Source: an uncultured Carboxylicivirga sp. (GTDB lineage: Bacteria > Bacteroidota > Bacteroidia > Bacteroidales > Marinilabiliaceae). Taken from it: DNA of 51,722 bases. The stretch lies in NCBI GenBank assembly GCA_947491945.1, contig CANLLN010000031.1, positions 1 through 51,722 of the forward strand, given 5' to 3'. Positions 24,802-34,232 of this stretch are shown here, piece by piece. Under the pieces are notes generated by a model. That model searched no databases and had not been told where the DNA came from. It saw only the letters and a list, made by a program, of their open reading frames with translations. The translations under genes were made by a program, and so were the position numbers. Numbering within the stretch: position 1 is the stretch's first letter; each line of letters begins with the position of its first letter.

Positions 24802-24832
24802 CAAATATACTTCAAATGATTTGATCTTACAA
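24802..24832 (-). promoter_or_regulatory. Near-consensus promoter of the sigma factor gene
   Basis: On the minus strand TTG (24830-24832), 20 bases, then TATATTTG (24802-24809), an exact TAnnTTTG. Leader about 30 bases. Confidence 0.7.
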
Positions 24833-25024
24833 TATTTTAGGATGCTTTTATCTTTTATTAATTGTGCTATTCTAAATAAGAAACTTACGCAACGCTTACC
24901 AAATGGAGATAACCGCTAAAATCCAATGTTCATTCTAAATTACGAGGGTCAATTCACATTGTTAAACAAAAAAGAGTATAAGCTGAACACCGCGCTATGA
25001 GCAATAAGGATTAATGCGCCAATA
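24833..25024. other. Gap between sigma factor promoter and T9SS protein terminator
   Basis: Part of the 348-base gap 24767-25114. Apart from the promoter on one side and the terminator on the other, I see no reading frame, repeat or stable structure in this AT-rich stretch. Confidence 0.5.
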
Positions 25025-25063
25025 AAAAAGCGCAAGGACCTGAATACAGGCACCTTACGCTTT
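25025..25063 (-). terminator. Terminator of the large T9SS-secreted protein gene
   Basis: In minus-strand RNA AAAGCGTAAGG pairs with CCTTGCGCTTT (one G-U) with a short CCTG/CAGG helix inside, and six T residues follow. It ends about 50 bases past the stop at 25115. Confidence 0.75.
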
Positions 25064-25114
25064 ATCACGTTTCATCATCAGTCACCGGCTAGAACCGAAA
25101 CAGATGTAAGATGT

Positions 25115-28100
25115 TTACTTCAACAATACCTTCTGCTGATACACTTTACCATTGATGCTAAGTCTGACAATCTTAAGTCCGCGACTCAACTGAGCCACGG
25201 GCAGCTGACGCTCCCAAAGACCGCTTGTTTTATTAAAATCACGAGCTAATACGGCACGGCCATCCACATCATATACCACCACGTTCACCTCGCCCATGAG
25301 CGGCGATTGAAATGCCAAATCGATGAAGGAAGTGGCCGGATTGGGGCTTACCCGCAGCACATCAGCTGTCTGCTTGTCTAGCTCAACGCTTGTACCCGCC
25401 TCCTGAATAATCACATCATCAATCACCCAACCCCAACCTACAGTATTCAGGTCGGAATGAAGGCGGAAACGGATAAGAATAACATCGCCGGTTTCAAAGA
25501 AATCCTGCAGGTTCACAGCATGCTCCTCAAACATACCGATGGAATTTGGTTTAGAGCTTATGTTGGCATAAGCGTTATCCTTATCGGCAAAGGCCTGCCA
25601 CTTACTGGAATAATCAACATTGTAGGCATCCAGTAGTGGCACCCAAGTTGCACCGTCCTTTGTAGCTTCCAAAATCACATAATCATTGTCAGCGCCACCT
25701 AGCATAGCGATATCGCGATAACTCATGAAAGCCTTACCTTCCTCCATCACTTCAATAGGATAGCTTAACAAATAAGTAAGTTCGCTATTATCCGAATAGG
25801 GATGAGAAGAGTGAACTGCCCAGTTATTAAACAGCTCATCACTAATTGTGAAATCACCCATAAAATCATCTTTGCGACTTGAGAAGCTGTTCATATATTT
25901 TTGCACCGCTTCATTGACCACCACAGTGTTTACCTCAGCATAATCAGTAACTACCACATTAGCACCCAGATACCCTTTCACATGCAAGTGTACCGGATTA
26001 GCGACCGGATAATTTTGAATGGCAGAAGTTATTGCCCCAATAGTCACATTATCGAAGGCTTGCTGCAATTCATCTTCCATATAAAGCTCAACTTTATCAT
26101 AGGCTTGCATAGCGTTAATGGACACCCCAATAGCACCTTGTGGATTAATACCGGCCGCGAGTTTTAGTTGACGGGATTTGGCCGCAGTCTCCTGAATCTT
26201 TAAATCATCAATAACCCAACCGTAGCCTGTTTTTGCTTCATCAGAATACAACCTAAAGCGAAGTAAAATAACATCACCGGGGGCAAATGAATCATGGAGA
26301 TTAATAGTATGATCTGCAAAAAGCGACTCATTCTTAGGTATAGCGCTAATACCGCCTGATGCGAACTCCTTCCACTTATCAAATGCATTTACATCATACC
26401 CATCTTTTAATGGAAGCCAGTTTATTCCGTCCCTCGTGGCTTCTACCACCACATAATCCCAGAACTCTTCATCGCCATAAACAGCATTGGCGCTACCGGG
26501 CTCTATCAGCGCAATATCGCGATAACTAATCACTGCACTTTCAGCTGCAGGCACTACTTCAATGGGATATTTGAGCATGTAGGTATTGTTCTGCTTAACC
26601 GCGTAAGGATGTTGGCTATGGATCGCCCAATTATTAAACAACTGCTCAGACACGCTAAAGTTGGCACCCTCAAAGTCATATTGATGGGTAGTAAATGAGT
26701 TAACATAACCCTGAAGAGGCTCATAAACCATGAAGTTATCCACATCAACGTAAGCCGAAACGGCTACCTGCGTTCCCAACTTACCTTTCGCCTGCACGCC
26801 AACAAAAGGACTATCAGAGTCATAGGCAATCGCTTCCCGAATAACACCCGGGCCTATATTTTCATAAGTTTTACTCAGCTGATCATCGATGTACAACTCC
26901 AACACATCATACCCTGCTTCCAGGCTTATTTGAACAGCAATGTTACCTTGTGGATCTTTACCGGCATCCAAAACCGGCTTCTTGAGTAAATCAGGTATCT
27001 CAGGCATATCAAGGGTCCAAATGCCTAAGCCATGTGTACCCACCACTAGCTGCTTACCTACAATTTTCATGTCCCAGATACATACGGCCGGCAAGCCGTT
27101 ATTGGCATAGTGCCAACTAAGTCCTCCATCGGTGGTTTCAAAAATCCCAATCTCTGTTCCAGCCCATAATACATTGGCATCCTGCGGCATGGCCACTAGT
27201 GAATAAACCGCCACATTCGGAAAACCATTGCTACTTTTCCCGTCTTGAAATTGAGTTAAATCAGTCCAACTAGTCCCTCTATCATCAGTATAAAGAATTT
27301 TGGGATGACCATTTTGAGCAAATAGAACATAAGCCGCATCTTCGTTTGTGGGATGCGCCACCAACTCAGAGATGTAGGCACCTACTCCACCTGGTGTTGA
27401 GACCGGAGTAAAGCTTAAACCGCCATCATTGGAAAAAGCCAGGCTATTGGCGCCTGACATGGCATTACCCGCCCACACGAACTTACTGTTCACCGGGCTG
27501 ACGGCAATATGCGGAAAGTCACTTCCATAATTCCAGGTGCCGACAGGCATTTTAACCAACTGCCAGTTTAATCCAAAATCAGTTGAGCGCCACACGCCGG
27601 AGGCTCCACCCACAAACATGAGTTCAGGATCAGATGCTTCATTGGCTATGCGCGTAACAAATGGTGCCTTATCTCCCACATCACCAATGGCTGCCTCGCG
27701 CCACGACTGACCACCATTATAGGTAATTTTAATTTGGTTGTTATAAACCGACATGGCCATTTTTTCAGGATCTGTGGAATGCCAAGCCGTTTCAAAGCCA
27801 TCACCGCCCCACTTATTAACCCAGGCACTATTTTCAACCGGGTCTTCAGGTGATTGCCAGGTTCCGTTATCCTGCGTTCCGCCAAAATACATGTTTTTGC
27901 CCGGATGCTTCGACACTCCATAAAACTGTGAAGTAACATAGCCTGCGGTGCGCTCCTCCCAGGTAGCTCCGCCATCATCGGAGATGAACATACCCCCATC
28001 GTTACAATTCACAATGCGGAACGGTGAACCAACACCTTCAACAATCGCAAGGTTATGGTGGTCGGCATGCGAATAATTAGCGGCAGAACGCGGATACCAT

Positions 28101-29815
28101 ACACTTATTTTTTCAGATGTAATTGCACGGCTTTTTAATGTGTAAGCATCCAGCAGAATGCTTGATACAGGCAGGCTCGCAGCATTCCATGTAAAGCCTT
28201 CTGCCAGACGCGGGTTAAGCACGGCAATACGCTGATATGCGGCGCCCCCGGTTGCGCTTATCTCAGCAGAGGCAGTGGCTGAGTAATCCACCGCATGCAC
28301 ATAAAACTGTTCGGCCTCGGCATTACCGGGTTCGTACACCTGATCATTGTTTTTATCCAGGAAAGAAACCATTAATTGCTTACCGGTGCTTTTATCCACA
28401 GCCGTAAAGGGCACATCAATATAATCGGCGTACTGAAGATCGGCAGCCGCAGGAAGCGCTGCACTTGAAGAACTGGTAAAGCGGTGAGCCTTTTGAGAAA
28501 CTCCGTTACCGAAAGAAATTTCAACATCGGTAAATAAATTACTGTTATCAGAAATTATTTTTATACCGCCGGCAAGATATTCGCCACCCAAATCGGACCA
28601 GGACAGAAAGTCGCTATTGGTTAGCTGTACATCAAATACGGAAGTGCCGGCTTGATCCACCTCATCGCCTAAGACAACACTATACATATCGATACCTCCT
28701 ACAAACAACTTAGTGGCATCGCCGGGATTAACCACCATGGTATTATTGTACCATCCCTGACTACCTAAAAATTCAACTTTGGGGCTCGGGCTGGTTAATG
28801 CCCAATTGTCACCTCCATCAAGCGAAACGTAAAGATCAGAAGAACGTGTTAAGGCATAGAGATAATCAGGATTGGCCGAAGAGGTAGCCAACTCAATACG
28901 CCCTTTCATCAGCGATTTACTTAAAGACCAGGTGCGACCTCTATCGATGGACATGAGGATGCCCGTATTGTTATCGCTGGCGTAAAGGGTATTAAAATCA
29001 TTGGGTCGGGCGCGCAGATCCTGTACTTTTTCTGCAGCGGCATACACTTCAGTCCAGGAGGCTCCTCCATCAACACTTCGATAGATACCCGTATTAGTTG
29101 CTGCCAGCACAATACCAGCGTCCAACGGGTCGATGAGTAAACGACTTACATAGGTAAAACGATCGTCGTCGATGGTGGAGGGCAAGTGTGTCCATGAAAG
29201 TCCCCGATCAATGGACTTGAAAATACCATTTCCCTTAATGGCATCCATATTACCAAAGCCTTCGCCTGTTCCAGCGTAAATAACATTATTATCGGAAGCT
29301 GCCATCTCCAGCGAAGCCACAGATAAGTTGGGCCACTCCTTGGTTAAACAGTTCCAGGTGAAACCACCGTCGGTAGTTTTCCATACACCGCCACCCACGG
29401 GGCCGGTAAACCAGGTATTGCCACTTGCATCATCTGGGTCGATAATCAGGCCACGCGTACGTCCACCCACATTACCGGGGCCACGCGGCTTCCAGTCAAG
29501 GGCTTGTGTACTTTTGAGCTGAGTCGCTTTTAGTCGTGCTTTTTTCAACTCCTTGAAGGCACTGTTAAACACATACTCCTTATCAGGATCGCCACCCGTC
29601 TTCAGCATGTAAATATGCTCCAAAAACTTATCCGGCTTATCCGGTTTGGCGTAACCGTGTTTACGGCGCTCAATTTTAGCATCTATCTGTTGCTGAATGA
29701 GTCGTTCAGAGGTCTGAAGTGCTTTCTCAGCTGAGGAATCGCTCTTATGCCGGGTAAGGAATATGCCGATACCAACAGCAAAAAGTACAACAAATAAAAA
29801 AATACTCTTTCTCAT
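25115..29815 (-). CDS. Giant T9SS-secreted Asp-box (BNR/sortilin-like) protein with duplicated C-terminal modules
   Basis: A 1566-residue surface or secreted protein. Hydrophobic export segment 1-21; Lys/Arg-rich region to about 110; then a beta-propeller region (about 115-950) with many Asp-box turns of the S-x-D-x-G-x-x-W type (for example STDFGLNW, SIDRGLSW, SVDGGASW, TTDGGLSW). Two homologous modules of about 240 residues follow (about 958-1195 and 1218-1460). Both contain DPQG or NPQG, Y-D-x-L/V-E-L-Y, LFNNWA-H-S-HPY, Y-RDIA and a GWVIDD motif. The last 80 residues are a type A T9SS sorting domain (VSPNPATSF...GKVYQQKVLLK). Propellers of this kind are found in sialidase-like and glycan-binding proteins; no catalytic Arg triad was identified, so the function is unknown. 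Confidence 0.85.
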   Translation of the reverse strand: MRKSIFLFVVLFAVGIGIFLTRHKSDSSAEKALQTSERLIQQQIDAKIERRKHGYAKPDKPDKFLEHIYMLKTGGDPDKEYVFNSAFKELKKARLKATQLKSTQALDWKPRGPGNVGGRTRGLIIDPDDASGNTWFTGPVGGGVWKTTDGGFTWNCLTKEWPNLSVASLEMAASDNNVIYAGTGEGFGNMDAIKGNGIFKSIDRGLSWTHLPSTIDDDRFTYVSRLLIDPLDAGIVLAATNTGIYRSVDGGASWTEVYAAAEKVQDLRARPNDFNTLYASDNNTGILMSIDRGRTWSLSKSLMKGRIELATSSANPDYLYALTRSSDLYVSLDGGDNWALTSPSPKVEFLGSQGWYNNTMVVNPGDATKLFVGGIDMYSVVLGDEVDQAGTSVFDVQLTNSDFLSWSDLGGEYLAGGIKIISDNSNLFTDVEISFGNGVSQKAHRFTSSSSAALPAAADLQYADYIDVPFTAVDKSTGKQLMVSFLDKNNDQVYEPGNAEAEQFYVHAVDYSATASAEISATGGAAYQRIAVLNPRLAEGFTWNAASLPVSSILLDAYTLKSRAITSEKISVWYPRSAANYSHADHHNLAIVEGVGSPFRIVNCNDGGMFISDDGGATWEERTAGYVTSQFYGVSKHPGKNMYFGGTQDNGTWQSPEDPVENSAWVNKWGGDGFETAWHSTDPEKMAMSVYNNQIKITYNGGQSWREAAIGDVGDKAPFVTRIANEASDPELMFVGGASGVWRSTDFGLNWQLVKMPVGTWNYGSDFPHIAVSPVNSKFVWAGNAMSGANSLAFSNDGGLSFTPVSTPGGVGAYISELVAHPTNEDAAYVLFAQNGHPKILYTDDRGTSWTDLTQFQDGKSSNGFPNVAVYSLVAMPQDANVLWAGTEIGIFETTDGGLSWHYANNGLPAVCIWDMKIVGKQLVVGTHGLGIWTLDMPEIPDLLKKPVLDAGKDPQGNIAVQISLEAGYDVLELYIDDQLSKTYENIGPGVIREAIAYDSDSPFVGVQAKGKLGTQVAVSAYVDVDNFMVYEPLQGYVNSFTTHQYDFEGANFSVSEQLFNNWAIHSQHPYAVKQNNTYMLKYPIEVVPAAESAVISYRDIALIEPGSANAVYGDEEFWDYVVVEATRDGINWLPLKDGYDVNAFDKWKEFASGGISAIPKNESLFADHTINLHDSFAPGDVILLRFRLYSDEAKTGYGWVIDDLKIQETAAKSRQLKLAAGINPQGAIGVSINAMQAYDKVELYMEDELQQAFDNVTIGAITSAIQNYPVANPVHLHVKGYLGANVVVTDYAEVNTVVVNEAVQKYMNSFSSRKDDFMGDFTISDELFNNWAVHSSHPYSDNSELTYLLSYPIEVMEEGKAFMSYRDIAMLGGADNDYVILEATKDGATWVPLLDAYNVDYSSKWQAFADKDNAYANISSKPNSIGMFEEHAVNLQDFFETGDVILIRFRLHSDLNTVGWGWVIDDVIIQEAGTSVELDKQTADVLRVSPNPATSFIDLAFQSPLMGEVNVVVYDVDGRAVLARDFNKTSGLWERQLPVAQLSRGLKIVRLSINGKVYQQKVLLK

Positions 29816-29880
29816 AGGATTTGATTTATTTCTTAAGGATTAATACCGGCTCCGGCGCTCACACTTCCTGCTCGCATCAG

Positions 29881-29904
29881 GCAATAGCCTAGGAAAGCTA
29901 TTGC
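29881..29904 (-). other. Perfect 8-base inverted repeat between two minus-strand genes
   Basis: GCAATAGC (29881-29888) and GCTATTGC (29897-29904) enclose CTAGGAAA. It lies 14 bases past the stop of the small exported-protein gene and about 65 bases before the start of the large T9SS protein. No T run follows, so an mRNA-stabilising or operator role is as likely as termination. Confidence 0.4.
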
Positions 29905-29917
29905 AGAACAGGTCATA

Positions 29918-30328
29918 TCATCTAGGCGGCAGGGTCACCTTTTCTAAAGTTTTAACATTAATATAATACTCACGCATGGCCCGATCCGTTTCTGCATCAT
30001 TTGATTTCACACCGGGTCTTGACTTAACAAAGAGGGTTTCGTTATTGTACCAGCTCACCTGCGCATTGTATTTTTGCTCCACATAAACAATCTTCTGCTT
30101 TTGCGCATCGTAAATGGCAAATTTCAGCGCATTAACGGGCACCTCCATGCTTGGCTCCTTTGCCTGTGTAACCACCACAAAGCTACCTGTTGAATTGGGC
30201 GTAGTATTTACAGCACCCTCAAAATGAGCCTCAATAGCCTTATGTAAGTTACGATCGATCATCGTTTTTTTTGCTACCTGACAGTGCGTAGTGAGCACAA
30301 GCAACAGCGTAAGCTTAAGTAGCTTCAT
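29918..30328 (-). CDS. Small exported protein of unknown function
   Basis: A 136-residue protein with a short hydrophobic signal (about 1-17). TTHC at 14-17 might be a degenerate lipobox, but -1 is His rather than Gly, Ala or Ser, so lipidation is doubtful. The rest is predicted beta-rich (GSFVVVTQ, VNALKFAIYDAQ, KIVYVEQKYNAQVSWYNNETLFVK) with no recognised motif. It lies about 100 bases upstream of the T9SS propeller gene on the same strand and may be co-transcribed with it. Confidence 0.6.
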   Translation of the reverse strand: MKLLKLTLLLVLTTHCQVAKKTMIDRNLHKAIEAHFEGAVNTTPNSTGSFVVVTQAKEPSMEVPVNALKFAIYDAQKQKIVYVEQKYNAQVSWYNNETLFVKSRPGVKSNDAETDRAMREYYINVKTLEKVTLPPR

Positions 30329-30507
30329 GCCTTGGGTTTTAGTTTTGTATTAAAACGTTAAAGTTAGGAAATTAGAACTTATTAACAACCCCCTTAAGGG
30401 CTACATAAAGGGCAAACACATTTAAGGGTTGAATCCCTTCAGGATTCAAAAATAATATCGTTTTATAATGTGGCTATCCTGCAGCTGCATCTTTCGGATT
30501 CCTGTGT

Positions 30508-30538
30508 AAAAAAAGAGGGTGTTGCACGCAACACCCTC
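30508..30538 (-). terminator. Terminator of the SusCD operon
   Basis: GAGGGTGTTG (30515-30524) pairs perfectly with CAACACCCTC (30529-30538), loop CACG; in minus-strand RNA seven T residues follow directly. It lies 27 bases past the stop at 30566. Confidence 0.85.
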
Positions 30539-30565
30539 CCTTTTAGTCTATACTTATTTTCCACA

Positions 30566-32575
30566 TTAGAAAATTATTGCATCGTCCAAATTCTTTTTTA
30601 CGGCTTTAGGGTTGATTTTACCCTGCACCTTAAAGTTATGGCTGCGCTTAGCTTCTTCTTGAGTCCACGAAATTTCACCCTGAACTCTAATGGCAGGTGT
30701 TGACACCGATTTTGTGCTTGCCTTACCTGCCGGTACTGGTGTGAATACCATGTTATAGTACGCAGCTAGCCAACCTCCAAGAGATTCAGATCTTAAAAGA
30801 TAACCAAATGCTACACTTGTTGGTGCCACAACTATTTGGCCGGGTAAATTCATCATTAACTCAATAATCTCAGTGCCTCCTGGACCTTCTTCAGAAAAAG
30901 TATACAAGGTGACATCATTCTCTTCGAAATCTGCCAAAGCCTGTGGCGCTACAGAAATATTGCCCGTTACCGGATCAAAAGTAGCCACAATCTCTTCAGC
31001 ATAAGTAACGCCGGTGATTACTAAAGTATTGGCCTCGGCACCTTCGGCGATGGTCACATTCATATTGGCAGGTGATCCACCTTGAAACAGACTAGGCCCG
31101 GTCATTACGAAATCTCCCAGATAGTCGGCCATTTCGTAAGTTGGCGCTGCCTTACCGTAGTAGTACACCTCGTCAAAATCGCCAATAATGGTACCATCTT
31201 TATAATGGAACATCAGTCCTAGTGTATAAACGCTAATCCCCTTAGCATTTACTTCCACTGTTGACTTAAGGTTGGGGCTTTGCGATACATATACCTCTTC
31301 CCCAAAAATATTTAATCCGGTAGCCTGCATATCCGGAATTTCTAACTTACCACCTTCGGGATAATAGAAAGCGAGTCCTTTACCTTCGACATATAAGTCG
31401 GCAAGGTAATACAGATTCTTATAATCACTCTCTTCGTTCTCGGGATCGGCATCGATGGCCTTGGCAAAACTCTGCGGCCAAGCCTCATCGTAGGCATTGG
31501 ACCAGAATTCACTTACCTGACCGGCAATAACCTCATAATCAACGTCATTGTAATCTTCAATCTTAAGATTGGCCTTTATATAGGCATCCTTAGTCAGATA
31601 AATTAAGGTAGGTGTATCGGCTATACGAGGTGCTCCCTCATCATAATCTGCCATACTAATGAATAGCGAACTTTCGCCAAAGGTTACAACTTCATTACTC
31701 AAAGTACCCAAAGGATACTCATCAACTTTATCAGATAAAAAAGGATAAATCGATCCTATGCTAAACATACCATACTTCCATACTGTACCAATCTCATGTG
31801 GTGTCATAGTTACCTTACCTGATATACCTTCCGGGTCATCAATCTCGATAACAGTGTAGTAGTCTTGACTCTCATCGAAATCGCCAGGCCAATTATAAGG
31901 ATAACCATCATAGATGCCATCTTCATCAGGAGTGGCAACATACTCGGGACCATCTGAGCCATCAACCCATTCTCCGGTTACAGGGACTCTATAGGCATTT
32001 TTGAAGCGATAACGAACCGAGCTACCCAATTGTGCTTTCTCCGCCCAAACATACATAGGGAGCAAGTCAACACCATAGAACGCACTAAAAGTCCCATCTA
32101 TATAAACCATTGGTTCAGCCATTGGCACCCATTTCACACGCGATACTGCGGTAGAAACATAGGGTTTGGTGGCAGCGTAGGGATTTACAAACTGATCGCC
32201 TTCAACAGCAATTTTCAGTTTATAGGCAGTTCCTTCACCGGCATCGGGGAAGGTAACTTTAAATTCCGCTTCGGCTTCGCCGGCAGCAAAGGTAACACTG
32301 GCAGGCACCTGAAAAATATCATCCGTATTTTCTTCAACGGTCAAAGGCACTTCTGCCGCTCCTTCAGTTACACCCCGCGATACGGTCAGCATGATCTCTT
32401 TGGCATCGGCAGGCTCCAACTCAAACATCGAAGCATTCGTGTTTGGAAAGAATACATCCAGGCAGCCTTCGGGCACCGCCGGACTTGGCTCAACGGTGTC
32501 TTCAAAATCGTCACAGGCTGTAAATACAGCTGCGGCAATCATGAATAAAGCAATATATAATTTTGTTATTTTCAT
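30566..32575 (-). CDS. Surface lipoprotein of a SusCD operon (glycan-binding-like)
   Basis: A 669-residue lipoprotein with lipobox VFTAC (lipid on C21) and acidic residues after it, which favours surface export in Bacteroidota. Residues about 35-130 look like a Calx-beta or BACON-like beta-sandwich (VTVSRGVTEG, PASVTFAAGEAEAEFKVTF). The remainder holds several beta-rich repeats without a recognised catalytic motif. It is third in the susC-susD operon, 28 bases after susD, the place of SusE/SusF-like surface binding proteins. That role is inferred from position and lipobox. No glycosidase is in this operon, so the substrate is unknown and could be protein or oligopeptide rather than glycan. 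Confidence 0.75.
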   Translation of the reverse strand: MKITKLYIALFMIAAAVFTACDDFEDTVEPSPAVPEGCLDVFFPNTNASMFELEPADAKEIMLTVSRGVTEGAAEVPLTVEENTDDIFQVPASVTFAAGEAEAEFKVTFPDAGEGTAYKLKIAVEGDQFVNPYAATKPYVSTAVSRVKWVPMAEPMVYIDGTFSAFYGVDLLPMYVWAEKAQLGSSVRYRFKNAYRVPVTGEWVDGSDGPEYVATPDEDGIYDGYPYNWPGDFDESQDYYTVIEIDDPEGISGKVTMTPHEIGTVWKYGMFSIGSIYPFLSDKVDEYPLGTLSNEVVTFGESSLFISMADYDEGAPRIADTPTLIYLTKDAYIKANLKIEDYNDVDYEVIAGQVSEFWSNAYDEAWPQSFAKAIDADPENEESDYKNLYYLADLYVEGKGLAFYYPEGGKLEIPDMQATGLNIFGEEVYVSQSPNLKSTVEVNAKGISVYTLGLMFHYKDGTIIGDFDEVYYYGKAAPTYEMADYLGDFVMTGPSLFQGGSPANMNVTIAEGAEANTLVITGVTYAEEIVATFDPVTGNISVAPQALADFEENDVTLYTFSEEGPGGTEIIELMMNLPGQIVVAPTSVAFGYLLRSESLGGWLAAYYNMVFTPVPAGKASTKSVSTPAIRVQGEISWTQEEAKRSHNFKVQGKINPKAVKKNLDDAIIF

Positions 32576-32603
32576 GTAATTAATCTTTTTGTGGTTAAAC
32601 GCA

Positions 32604-34214
32604 TTACTCTACATCGGGTACAGGCTTTGGATCCGGTGATGACGGATTATTATCCCCTTCGCTAATAGCCGGGTTGGCCTGTATTTCTGCCTCAGGTAAA
32701 CGCCATAACAATGTGTTATCACCGGCAGGAATGTTAAATACCATGGTAGCGTTAGGATAACCGGCACCACGACGATCTACACCCTTATTAAGGCGCATAA
32801 TATCAAACCATACCAGGCCTTCGCCCCAAAGCTCGATACGACGCTGACGGAATACCTCTTCCTGAATGCCTTCAGGATCAGCTGCCGGGCATACATAATC
32901 GGGGTCACGATAGGTTTTCACAAAGTTTTCCAAGGTAGTTTTACCATCGCCTCCACTCATGGCTTCGCCTTCCGCCTTAATCAAATGCATCTCTTCGATG
33001 CGCATCATAGGAATATCATTGGCGTTGGTTGCAGTTTCTGCCTCATTCTTATAAGGTGCAAATTTCACCTGGGTATAAGCTTTGTAACCATATGCTTCCA
33101 TCGATGCAGCAAATTCGGGCGACAGGTTATCAGAGCTTTTGTTTTCGTCTAACCACCATCCTTTACGGGCGTCGGCATCACCTATAGTGGCATACAGCTT
33201 CTTGTTAATCTGGCGTCCTTTATTATAGTTGGCATAACCGTAGTTCAAGGAGCCCATGTGCGAAATCCAGTTGACAATACCGGAAGTTACTACGCGGTCG
33301 GTTTCTGCAATTAAGATACCCCACATCCAATTAGACTCATTGGCAGTCCAAAATGCGGGCTTACTAACATCTTCAATACTCGCCGGGGTAGCCTCCGAAA
33401 TTTCAATGGCTTTAGTAGCATCAGCAGCTGCCTCGGCATACTTATGCATGGTTAAGTTAACACGCGCACGCAGTCCGTAGGCTACCGCCAGATTAATATA
33501 ACGCTTATCATCTCGCGTCACGTCGGCTTCTTCAGCAGCTGTTAACAAAGTAATGGCAGTATTAATATCGGCATTAATCAGGTCATATACTTGCTGTACA
33601 GTAGCACGGGGAGCACCCTCAAAAGCCACGTTTTGAGCATTCTCAGGAGTAACAATCGGCACACATGGCTTACTTTCGTTGCCCACATAGTTAAACTGAT
33701 ATAACTGCGCCAGCACCCAATAACTAAAAGCCCTTGTGGCAAGCCCCTGGCTTAAAAAGTACTTGGATGTTGGATCTTCAGTTGCCGGATCGATGGCGGC
33801 AATCACATTGTTACAGTTTGAAATAATCTTATACTGATTGTTCCACACAATCTGACATTCGCGTGAGGTATAAACACGGTCGGAATACTCCAGGCTGCTG
33901 GTTGTCCAGTTATAGCCATTATCGTCCTGCACCACATCGAAGCCATTGGCATCGGAAAACATCATTAGGGATGGATAGCCAATGTCATGGTGATTCACCC
34001 TGTTTAAAACATTCTCATTAGGTGCATACTGACTAAACTGAGCATAAATACCGGTTACACCAGCCGCCGCTTTAGAAGGATCTTTGTCATACACATCCTG
34101 CTTTTGCTCTGTGGTGATGATACCACCCTCCGGCACTGTATTTAGGTTGTCTTCACACCCGCTGAAAAACATCAGGGCGGGTGCCACTAACATATATAAT
34201 AATTTCTTTTTCAT
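32604..34214 (-). CDS. SusD/RagB-family nutrient-binding lipoprotein
   Basis: A 536-residue lipoprotein, lipobox FFSGC (C20), with the SusD TPR scaffold: IVWNNQYKIISNCNNVIAAID in the first half, LRARVNLTMHKYAEAAADATKAIE in the middle TPRs, and the C-terminal ERRIELWGEG-type block (FRQRRIELWGEGLVWFDIMRL). SusD proteins cap the paired SusC barrel and bind the substrate at the cell surface. It lies 18 bases after susC. The acidic, proline-rich tail (NNPSSPDPKPVPDVE) is unusual for the family. Complete, unlike the two SusD fragments elsewhere in the window. Confidence 0.92.
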   Translation of the reverse strand: MKKKLLYMLVAPALMFFSGCEDNLNTVPEGGIITTEQKQDVYDKDPSKAAAGVTGIYAQFSQYAPNENVLNRVNHHDIGYPSLMMFSDANGFDVVQDDNGYNWTTSSLEYSDRVYTSRECQIVWNNQYKIISNCNNVIAAIDPATEDPTSKYFLSQGLATRAFSYWVLAQLYQFNYVGNESKPCVPIVTPENAQNVAFEGAPRATVQQVYDLINADINTAITLLTAAEEADVTRDDKRYINLAVAYGLRARVNLTMHKYAEAAADATKAIEISEATPASIEDVSKPAFWTANESNWMWGILIAETDRVVTSGIVNWISHMGSLNYGYANYNKGRQINKKLYATIGDADARKGWWLDENKSSDNLSPEFAASMEAYGYKAYTQVKFAPYKNEAETATNANDIPMMRIEEMHLIKAEGEAMSGGDGKTTLENFVKTYRDPDYVCPAADPEGIQEEVFRQRRIELWGEGLVWFDIMRLNKGVDRRGAGYPNATMVFNIPAGDNTLLWRLPEAEIQANPAISEGDNNPSSPDPKPVPDVE

Positions 34215-34232
34215 ATCACTTATTTAAGTAAT

